Assembly (NCBI GenBank): GCA_947601845.1
Contig: CANQGH010000007.1
Coordinates: 1 to 46,826 of the forward strand
DNA from: an uncultured Bacilli bacterium
GTDB lineage: Bacteria; Bacillota_I; Bacilli_A; RF39; UBA660
DNA length: 46,826 nucleotides
Reading direction: 5' to 3'
The notes beneath the pieces were generated by a model. That model searched no databases and was not told where the DNA came from. It was given only the letters and a program-made list of their open reading frames with translations. The translations under genes and the position numbers were made by a program. Within the stretch, counting starts at the first letter, position 1. Every line of letters starts with the position of its first letter. This document shows positions 8,478 to 14,824 of the stretch, in pieces.

Positions 8478-9254
8478 CTACTTATTATAAATGTCTATTG
8501 CTAATTCGAGAGCCAAAAACATAACTTCTTTCTTTTTATCCAATTTACTAAGGCCAGAAAGGCTTCTTTCATCCCACTCTGTACTATCTAAATTATCTCC
8601 AGCATAATAAAAAGTAAAATAATCTAACTTTTTTCTTTTACAAACAGAAGCAATGACTGAACCTTCCATTTCCACACAAACAGCACCATTATTTTTAAAA
8701 TAACTAATCTTATCCTGCGTTTCTCGATAGAAAGCATCAGTTGTCCAAGTGGCTCCTTTAGTATAGTTAAAACCAAACTTATCTAATATCTTGATAAATT
8801 CACTTGTATACTTAGGGTTCATATCAATAGTATCACTATCTTCTATATAATGATAACTAGTTCCTTCTTCTCTAAAAGCCATAGTTGGTATAATAATTGA
8901 ACAGTCCTCAATGGTACTATCTAAAACTCCACAATTGCCAAAGATAATGAACTTTTCTACACCCTGAGCAGCTAATTCTTCAATATCCGCACTTATTATA
9001 GGCCCACTAACCCCAGCCATAAAGAAAGTAATGTCCATATTTTTATACTTTAATATATATACATTTTTTTCAAAATTAGCAAGTGAAATATATCCTACTT
9101 CTACACATGGAAATTTTTCTATTACATCTTGAAATAAATGGCTAGAGAAAACTCCTACTGCAACTTTAGGAAGAATTATATTAGCGTTTTGTCCTTCTCT
9201 AAACTTTATACCTTTAGCTTTAATAAAACCTTCTTCATTACTATACCTTATCAC
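8478..9254 (-). CDS. PNP/UDP-family nucleoside phosphorylase
   Basis: A 258-residue member of the purine nucleoside/uridine phosphorylase family, which splits a nucleoside with phosphate into base and ribose-1-phosphate. Supporting features are the GVSGPIISADIEEL stretch, IIFGNCGVLD (a phosphate-site glycine-rich segment) and CVEMEGSVIASVC, the diagnostic MEG ribose-binding motif, about residue 205. An Asp further on (AGDNLD) fits the base-contacting acid. The start is a GTG at 9254 with a perfect AGGAGG site. It follows the Nudix gene by 16 bases, which suggests a two-gene nucleoside/nucleotide salvage or clean-up operon. The substrate (purine or uridine) is not resolved. Confidence 0.85.
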   Translation of the reverse strand: MIRYSNEEGFIKAKGIKFREGQNANIILPKVAVGVFSSHLFQDVIEKFPCVEVGYISLANFEKNVYILKYKNMDITFFMAGVSGPIISADIEELAAQGVEKFIIFGNCGVLDSTIEDCSIIIPTMAFREEGTSYHYIEDSDTIDMNPKYTSEFIKILDKFGFNYTKGATWTTDAFYRETQDKISYFKNNGAVCVEMEGSVIASVCKRKKLDYFTFYYAGDNLDSTEWDERSLSGLSKLDKKKEVMFLALELAIDIYNK

Positions 9255-9270
9255 TTCGTACCTCCTAGTT

Positions 9271-9789
9271 TTATTTATTAATTTGGTTCTTATAAATAGA
9301 TATCAACTCTAACATTTCCTTGGCAATTCCATGGTCATCTCCAAACTCTAAAACATTATTTTTTAATTCTTCTTCAATAGTATCTAAGGGAATATAACGT
9401 AATTCAAAATTACCATCCAATTCATGCTCCGTATAAGAAGTATTTTCAAGTTTTGGTCTTTCATCGGTTTTAATTTCATAATAATATATTTCTATTTTTC
9501 TATTTTTGCCTTTGACAGGCCAATCTTTATAATATCCTAATTTTCTAGCAAAAGGTCTAATATTAGATATGTCTAAAGAAAGGCCAACTTCTTCTTGTAA
9601 TTCACGTTTTACTGTATCGATGAGTTGTTCATTATCTTCAACATGACCACCTGGAAACTGATATTCATGATGGGAATAGCCAAGTAATATTTCTTTTTTA
9701 GAATTAATAAGTAATATCTTAACTCTTCCTACAACCTCAGTCATATCGCTATCATTTAAATGGTCTTTATTACTAACAATATCTATCAC
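9271..9789 (-). CDS. Nudix hydrolase
   Basis: A 172-residue protein with a complete Nudix box at residues 48-70 (G-x5-E-x7-REL-x-EE-x-GL: Gly48, Glu54, Arg62-Glu63, Glu66-Glu67, Gly69). It should hydrolyse a nucleoside diphosphate linked to some group X with Mg2+. The start is a GTG at 9789 preceded by AGGAG. It is 12 bases downstream of thrS and 16 bases before the nucleoside phosphorylase, so it may be co-transcribed with both. The substrate is unknown. Confidence 0.88.
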   Translation of the reverse strand: MIDIVSNKDHLNDSDMTEVVGRVKILLINSKKEILLGYSHHEYQFPGGHVEDNEQLIDTVKRELQEEVGLSLDISNIRPFARKLGYYKDWPVKGKNRKIEIYYYEIKTDERPKLENTSYTEHELDGNFELRYIPLDTIEEELKNNVLEFGDDHGIAKEMLELISIYKNQINK

Positions 9790-9801
9790 TTCTTAAAACT
9801 C

Positions 9802-11559
9802 CTATATCTCTTTATTAGCAATTTTATCTAAAATAAACTTAGTAAATTCTTCTTCACTTAAGGTCATAGTGCCTTGCTCTCCATATTTACGAAAACTTAC
9901 ACTCTTATTTTCTATTTCCTTATCACCAATGATAATAGAATAAGGAACTTTACTAGTTTGAGCTTCACGCATACGATAACTTAATTTTTCATTACGGCAG
10001 TCTAGATTAATTCGCATCTTTAAGTTTTCTAGTCGCTCCTTTAATTGGTTCGCATATTCTCCATGAACTTCTGGATTAACAGGAATAATTGTTAATTGTA
10101 CTGGTGCAAGCCATAAAGGGAAAGCCCCTTTGGTCTCTTCAATAATAAAGGCTGTAAATCTATCAAATGTACCAAATATAGCTCTATGTAATACGACTGG
10201 AACTTGTTTTTCACCATTAGAATCAATATAACTTAAATCAAATCTTCTAGGTAATAAGAAGTCCAACTGACAAGTTGATAGAGTTATTTCTGGTCCAATT
10301 GCCGGTTTTACTTCTACATCTAATTTAGGTCCATAGAAAGCCGCTTCCCCTATGGCCTCATAGTAAGTACATCCTAAATCATTTAATACTTCACGTAATT
10401 TATTTTCAGCATTATCCCACATTTCATCATCATCAAAATATTTTTCTTTATCATTCTTATCGCGTAAAGATAATCTAAACTTATAATTTTTAATACCAAA
10501 GTCTTTATATACATCTAGAATCAATGATACTACTTTTTTAAACTCTTCCCCTATTTGTTCAGGTGTTACAAATAAATGAGCATCATTTTGACACATGCAT
10601 CGAACACGCTCTAATCCTTTGACAGCACCACTTGCTTCATAACGAAAATCAGTAGCAAATTCCCCAATTCTAATAGGTAAGTCACGGTAAGAATGTAACT
10701 TGTTACCATATATTAACATGTGGTGTGGACAGTTCATAGGGCGTAAAACAAACTCTTCATCATCAACTTTCATTGATGGGAACATATTTTCTTTATAATG
10801 ATCCCAATGTCCCGAGGTTTTATATAAATCAACTGTTCCAACGCAAGGCGTATATACATGGAGATATCCCATTTTTTGTTCTTTTTCATAAATATAATTT
10901 TCTAATTGCTTACGGATTATGGCACCATTTGGTAACCATAAAGGCATTCCTTTTCCCACTAAGTCATGATTCATAAAAATTTCTTGTTCCTTGCCTATTT
11001 TACGATGGTCACGCATAGATGCTTCTTCTAATTCCTGTAAATAATTATTTAAGTCTTCCTCATTATCAAAACATACTCCATATATTCTTTGAAGCATTTT
11101 ATTTTTAGCGTCACCTTTCCAATAAGCTCCACTAAATTTTAATAATTTAAAATATTTTAATTCCTTAACTGACTCTACATGAGGTCCACGACAAAGATCA
11201 GTAAAATCTCCTTGCGTATAACAAGATATAACCGTACTATCCTCATCCATTCTAGAAATTAAATCAATTTTATAAGGGTCATTTTTAAACCTTTCTAAAG
11301 CCTCTTCTTTAGATATTTCTTCTCTTACTATTCTTTTACCATCTTTAGCAATCTTCTTCATTTCTTTTTCGATTCTTTCTAAATCTAACGAAGTAATAAC
11401 ATCATCCCCTAAGTCAATATCATAATAGAAACCTTCTTCTATTACTGGACCAACCCAAAACAAAGCATGAGGATATAAATGTTTTACAGCTTGCGCTAGT
11501 AAATGCGCACAAGAGTGGTTCATAACACTTAATTTTTCATTTTCTTTAATATTAATCAT
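9802..11559 (-). CDS. thrS: Threonyl-tRNA synthetase lacking the TGS domain
   Basis: A class II aminoacyl-tRNA synthetase charging tRNA-Thr. The 585-residue protein begins directly with the N2 editing domain (NHSCAHLLAQA with HxxxH at about residues 15-19; CRGPHVES later). The catalytic domain has the zinc ligands Cys (MNCPHH), His (NDAHLF) and His (VVLHRAIFG), motif 2 (DFRYEASGA) and motif 3 (LHRAIFGTFDRF), and the anticodon-binding domain completes the C-terminus. The N-terminal TGS (N1) domain of about 60 residues found in most bacterial ThrRS is absent; the upstream DNA is instead the end of another gene in a different frame, overlapping by 8 bases. Expression is probably controlled by the T-box leader upstream of that gene. 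Confidence 0.96.
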   Translation of the reverse strand: MINIKENEKLSVMNHSCAHLLAQAVKHLYPHALFWVGPVIEEGFYYDIDLGDDVITSLDLERIEKEMKKIAKDGKRIVREEISKEEALERFKNDPYKIDLISRMDEDSTVISCYTQGDFTDLCRGPHVESVKELKYFKLLKFSGAYWKGDAKNKMLQRIYGVCFDNEEDLNNYLQELEEASMRDHRKIGKEQEIFMNHDLVGKGMPLWLPNGAIIRKQLENYIYEKEQKMGYLHVYTPCVGTVDLYKTSGHWDHYKENMFPSMKVDDEEFVLRPMNCPHHMLIYGNKLHSYRDLPIRIGEFATDFRYEASGAVKGLERVRCMCQNDAHLFVTPEQIGEEFKKVVSLILDVYKDFGIKNYKFRLSLRDKNDKEKYFDDDEMWDNAENKLREVLNDLGCTYYEAIGEAAFYGPKLDVEVKPAIGPEITLSTCQLDFLLPRRFDLSYIDSNGEKQVPVVLHRAIFGTFDRFTAFIIEETKGAFPLWLAPVQLTIIPVNPEVHGEYANQLKERLENLKMRINLDCRNEKLSYRMREAQTSKVPYSIIIGDKEIENKSVSFRKYGEQGTMTLSEEEFTKFILDKIANKEI

Positions 11560-12013
11560 TTTTATTCATCCTTTCTTTATATCTATTTTTCTTTTTTAGC
11601 ATTTTTTTAGTATATTTTAATGATACTGGATTATCTTTGGTTGTATAAGGGGGAGACAATTCATCTATTTTAGCTAGTAATACTTCTCTAGCCCTATCTT
11701 TAACTAAATCATTATTAGAAGTAGCTAAATTCCATAAATCATCTAAAGAAATATTATGTAATAATAACTCTAGGGAATACTTGTCAATAAAATGATTACT
11801 CTTGATTAAGTACTTAGCTAAAACATCTCCTAATGCTAAAGCTTTAACTCCATCACTTTTACAATACATTAAATAAATACTATCATAACTATCATCTTTA
11901 TATCTATTAAATATTATTCTTCTTACTTCTTCATTAAAAGTAGCATCATTTTGTTGCTTAGATAAAGCCAATAAAATGCTTGTATCGTAATCCTTTAAAA
12001 GTGGTCTTCTCAT
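11552..12013 (-). CDS. Hypothetical protein between T-box and thrS
   Basis: A 153-residue, mostly helical, charged protein that I do not recognise. The frame extends further upstream, but that part lies in the T-box terminator hairpin. The GGGGGAAAT ribosome binding site fits the ATG at 12013 (MRRPLLKDYD). The C-terminus is very basic (runs of Lys/Arg). It overlaps the thrS start by 8 bases, so both are translated from one mRNA and both fall under the threonine T-box. This points to a role connected to tRNA-Thr or translation, but the sequence gives no enzymatic motif. Confidence 0.75.
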   Translation of the reverse strand: MRRPLLKDYDTSILLALSKQQNDATFNEEVRRIIFNRYKDDSYDSIYLMYCKSDGVKALALGDVLAKYLIKSNHFIDKYSLELLLHNISLDDLWNLATSNNDLVKDRAREVLLAKIDELSPPYTTKDNPVSLKYTKKMLKKKNRYKERMNKND

Positions 12014-12025
12014 ATATTTCCCCCT

Positions 12026-12240
12026 AAAAATAAAAACTCCCATTATAATAACTATAATAGGAGTGAAATATCCACGGTACCATCCTTGGTTTAACTTAAT
12101 TTAATAAATAACGGTTTATTCCGGAAACATCTTTCGAGTTCTGCTCCTAGGTAGTAATTATTATATTATTAACTATTTTCCACCACCAATAGTTCTCTAT
12201 CTAAATCATATAATAATCGTGTCCTATTCATCACATTTCA
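12026..12240 (-). promoter_or_regulatory. T-box riboswitch leader (threonine)
   Basis: The leader holds the T-box core on the minus strand (AAGGATGGTACCGTGG, 12087-12072) whose TGGT bulge pairs with the tRNA 3' end. The terminator has an 11-bp stem (12037-12063) followed by TTTTTATTTTT. Further upstream are Stem I elements including GATAGAGA and GGTGGTG, then ATT-ACT-ACC-TAGGAGC, which matches the usual specifier context; ACT (12155-12153) or the adjacent ACC is the specifier, both Thr codons. Uncharged tRNA-Thr should stabilise the antiterminator and switch on the small gene plus thrS. Confidence 0.93.
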
Positions 12241-12246
12241 CTTGTA

Positions 12247-12274
12247 ATTATAACATAAATATCCCATTTGTAAA
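12247..12274 (-). promoter_or_regulatory. Promoter of the T-box/thrS transcript
   Basis: TTTACA (12274-12269), a 16-base spacer and a perfect TATAAT (12252-12247), directly ahead of the T-box leader. Confidence 0.7.
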
Positions 12275-12293
12275 GACCAATGCCTCTAATTAA

Positions 12294-12836
12294 TTACTTA
12301 CTATTAGAAACAAATGATTTTACATATTTCTTTATATCATCAATCTCACTAATTGATGACATCTCTTTTAATTTAGCACCAGAAAAATCTGTTAAGTGTG
12401 TCTCAACACCATCTATATTACCTATAATTTCTACACCATTTAATTTAGCGCCGTATAAACTTTTATCGTAAACTTTTTGAGGATTTAATTTAACTCCTTT
12501 AGTACCTGTAAAATCAACTAATTCTACATCTACATTATCAAATGAAACATTGCTTAAATCAATTTTCCTTTTCAAATTTTCCCAAGTATTACCACAATAA
12601 TAATGTCCAACTATATTATATTCTGGCAAAGCATTTGTTTTTGAGGATGACAATGAATTGACAACTTCCAACATTAAGGCTTTTACTGCTTCTGGTGATA
12701 CATGCTCAAATATTATTTCTTTCAGTAATTTTGGATCCATTTCTTTTAATAAAATTGGCTCCCCTTCATAATCTTTTAAAGTATCAATAAAAAATTCTTT
12801 CAATTCTTTTATTGCGTTTGCATTATATTTATCCAT
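12294..12836 (-). CDS. Hypothetical protein with pentapeptide-like C-terminal half
   Basis: A 180-residue acidic protein of unknown function with a good GGAGGG site before its ATG. The first 80 residues are helical. From about residue 92 to 165 the sequence shows short spaced matches to the A(D/N)Lxx pentapeptide pattern (DLSNVSF, DFTGTKGVKL, LYGAKLNGVEI, DFSGAKL), suggesting a small right-handed beta-helix, although the repeat is imperfect. It follows the CARF nuclease by 50 bases but seems to have its own promoter (TTGATT 12886-12881, 18 bases, TATAAT 12862-12857). Co-function with the nuclease is only a neighbourhood inference. Confidence 0.6.
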   Translation of the reverse strand: MDKYNANAIKELKEFFIDTLKDYEGEPILLKEMDPKLLKEIIFEHVSPEAVKALMLEVVNSLSSSKTNALPEYNIVGHYYCGNTWENLKRKIDLSNVSFDNVDVELVDFTGTKGVKLNPQKVYDKSLYGAKLNGVEIIGNIDGVETHLTDFSGAKLKEMSSISEIDDIKKYVKSFVSNSK

Positions 12837-12886
12837 ATACCCTCCATTCGTTATTTATTATACCATCAATATATTTTAAAAATCAA

Positions 12887-14200
12887 TCAAAGGGCAACCC
12901 AAATATTTCTCATTGTTTTATTAAATTCCTGTGTTGACATGGTCTGTATTCCTTCAATTAATTTTATATTCATATCTTTAGCTCTTTGTCTAAAATCATT
13001 AGATGCCCTACTATTAGGACTTAATGAAGTAACAATAAGTACTTTCCTTGCGTATTTATCACCAAATTTATCGGCTACAGCAGTTAATTTATATAACTCT
13101 TCATTTCCTACTATCCCATTTTTACAAGATATAAAGATAGGAATACTACCTTTCATAGCTAAAACATCTATTTCATTTTCAGTATCATTTTCGCCTTCCT
13201 CAGTATGAATTTCTCCATCCCAATCAATAACAACACCATTCATGACATCATTATAAACAAAATTGCCCTCGTCATCTTTAACTTCTTTTAAAGTTTTATA
13301 TATTTTCATTTCTAAAGATAATCCGGCCTTAGTTAAACATCTTTTAACCTGTTCATTCTTATAGGTAATTGTAAACAAGTCTTGGTTGGGATCATATTTA
13401 TAAGATGTTATTAAACCATCTTGATACATTTTATTAAAAATATGTTTAATAAAGACAAAATGATTGCCATGAGCTTTTAATGAATTAGTAAGTGTTTTTA
13501 AAGATACTTTCGTATTAAGAGGGTCATCACTTTTTTTCCTATGGTCCTCTGCTACTTCCAAAATTCCTATTTGAGTATTCCAAAGTCGAACATCTTTTTT
13601 ACATATATCCCATATTTTATCTATATCATTTTTAAAATCAGTATTAAGATCCCAATCATAAGTACCATTGGCTTTCACATCATCATAGACAATATCTCCA
13701 CCATATATATAAATATTTTCCATAACTGATAAGTTCGGCAACTGCTCTTCAGCAATAGTAATACCATCTTGATCACAATCACAAATAGTATTATTTAAGA
13801 TATTAAAGCGATGCATTTGAATATTTTTATGTTTATATCTCTCATAAATAATACCCATTGCTACTAAATAAAGTTCTCCGCCACCAGTTAAGTCAAAATA
13901 ACAATTATCATAATCAGTCACAATCTCCGATAAGGCAGCAACCATATCTTGTAAATTATTCCTATTAATGGACCTACAAACAAATTCAATATCATAACCA
14001 CGTCTTTTTAAAATATCTTTATATCTAGATGAATGCTTTGCTAATAATTTTTGTTTATCACCTAACATAATAACTCTTTTAGGTGGATTAATTAAACAAG
14101 TACAAATATTTTCAACATCAACTCTATCAAAAAATTCAACATAAGTAACATCACTAAAATGATTTGTTATTTCTTCCTTCTCTTTTTCTAAAGTGGCCAT
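12887..14200 (-). CDS. CARF-domain PD-(D/E)XK nuclease, Card1/Can2-like (DUF1887 family)
   Basis: A 437-residue protein with the build of cyclic-oligoadenylate-activated Card1/Can2 nucleases. An N-terminal Rossmann-like CARF domain has the ligand-loop motif DLTGGG at 103-108, a winged-helix linker spans about 220-290, and a C-terminal PD-(D/E)XK nuclease carries Glu297, ENEIDVLAMKG (Asp345) and FISCKNG (Lys360). The acidic residue usually found two before the Lys is Ser358 here, so activity needs caution. In the known family, cA4 from type III CRISPR complexes triggers DNA/RNA cleavage. No CRISPR array, Cas10 or other cas gene is in this window, so the protein is stand-alone here. The start has a strong GGGAGGGG site. 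Confidence 0.8.
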   Translation of the reverse strand: MATLEKEKEEITNHFSDVTYVEFFDRVDVENICTCLINPPKRVIMLGDKQKLLAKHSSRYKDILKRRGYDIEFVCRSINRNNLQDMVAALSEIVTDYDNCYFDLTGGGELYLVAMGIIYERYKHKNIQMHRFNILNNTICDCDQDGITIAEEQLPNLSVMENIYIYGGDIVYDDVKANGTYDWDLNTDFKNDIDKIWDICKKDVRLWNTQIGILEVAEDHRKKSDDPLNTKVSLKTLTNSLKAHGNHFVFIKHIFNKMYQDGLITSYKYDPNQDLFTITYKNEQVKRCLTKAGLSLEMKIYKTLKEVKDDEGNFVYNDVMNGVVIDWDGEIHTEEGENDTENEIDVLAMKGSIPIFISCKNGIVGNEELYKLTAVADKFGDKYARKVLIVTSLSPNSRASNDFRQRAKDMNIKLIEGIQTMSTQEFNKTMRNIWVAL

Positions 14201-14234
14201 ATTACCCCTCCCACTAAGTACATTAGTTAAGTTT

Positions 14235-14263
14235 ATTTTAACTTTCTAATCAAAATATTGCAA
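14235..14263 (-). promoter_or_regulatory. Promoter of the CARF nuclease gene
   Basis: TTGCAA (14263-14258), a 17-base spacer and TAAAAT (14240-14235), about 35 bases before the ATG. The gene therefore appears to be transcribed independently of the upstream acetyltransferase. Confidence 0.5.
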
Positions 14264-14279
14264 CTATTTCTTTAATTAG

Positions 14280-14762
14280 TTATAACTTCTTAATTTTAGT
14301 ATGCATTCTAGCATGGTATCCACAGTGATTATAAAAATTAATCGCATTATCATTGTAAGCAAAAACATCAACCTTTACATATTCGCACCCTAAAGATTTA
14401 AAATGCTCTTCCATTTTAGTCATTAGAACTTTACCAATTCCCTTACTTCTTACTTTATTAGATACAATTAATTCTGTAATTTCACCTCTCTTAGGACACT
14501 TATAATCTAAATAATCTTGTTCATCATAGGGAAATATACATCCCATAATTAACCCTACGGCTCTACCATTTTCGATAGCTAAGTAACACTTACCTTGATA
14601 TTGATTTACTCTTTCTAAATCCATAAGCGCCATTTTTTCTCTATAATCGGGATGAAGTATATCCAAGCAATCTTTATCTATAGAAATTATATATTTCTCT
14701 AATTCCACTAATAAATCTTTAACATCTTCTAAGTATTCTTGGTTATATTCAATTATTTCCAT
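14280..14762 (-). CDS. GNAT-family N-acetyltransferase
   Basis: A 160-residue acetyltransferase of the GNAT fold, moving an acetyl group from acetyl-CoA to an unknown amine. The acetyl-CoA pyrophosphate loop RSKGIGKVLM (about residues 105-114) follows the beta-4 strand ITELIVS, and the C-terminal half has the usual VDVFAYNDNAINFYNHCGY segment. It lies just downstream of smc, separated by a hairpin with a weak T tract, so it may be read through from smc. The substrate is not predictable. Confidence 0.88.
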   Translation of the reverse strand: MEIIEYNQEYLEDVKDLLVELEKYIISIDKDCLDILHPDYREKMALMDLERVNQYQGKCYLAIENGRAVGLIMGCIFPYDEQDYLDYKCPKRGEITELIVSNKVRSKGIGKVLMTKMEEHFKSLGCEYVKVDVFAYNDNAINFYNHCGYHARMHTKIKKL

Positions 14763-14787
14763 CTTAAATTATCTCCTTCAAATATTA

Positions 14788-14813
14788 AAGATTACATATA
14801 AAAATGTAATCCT
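14788..14813 (-). terminator. Hairpin between smc and the acetyltransferase gene
   Basis: Stem GATTACAT/ATGTAATC (14790-14811) with a 6-base loop. On the minus strand the T tract after it is short and broken, so it may be only a partial terminator. Confidence 0.5.
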
Positions 14814-14824
14814 TAGTTACTATT

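Noticed and set aside
12014-12043. N-terminal extension of the gene before thrS
   Set aside because: It is encoded by the T-box terminator hairpin and T tract; the ribosome binding site fits the ATG at 12013.
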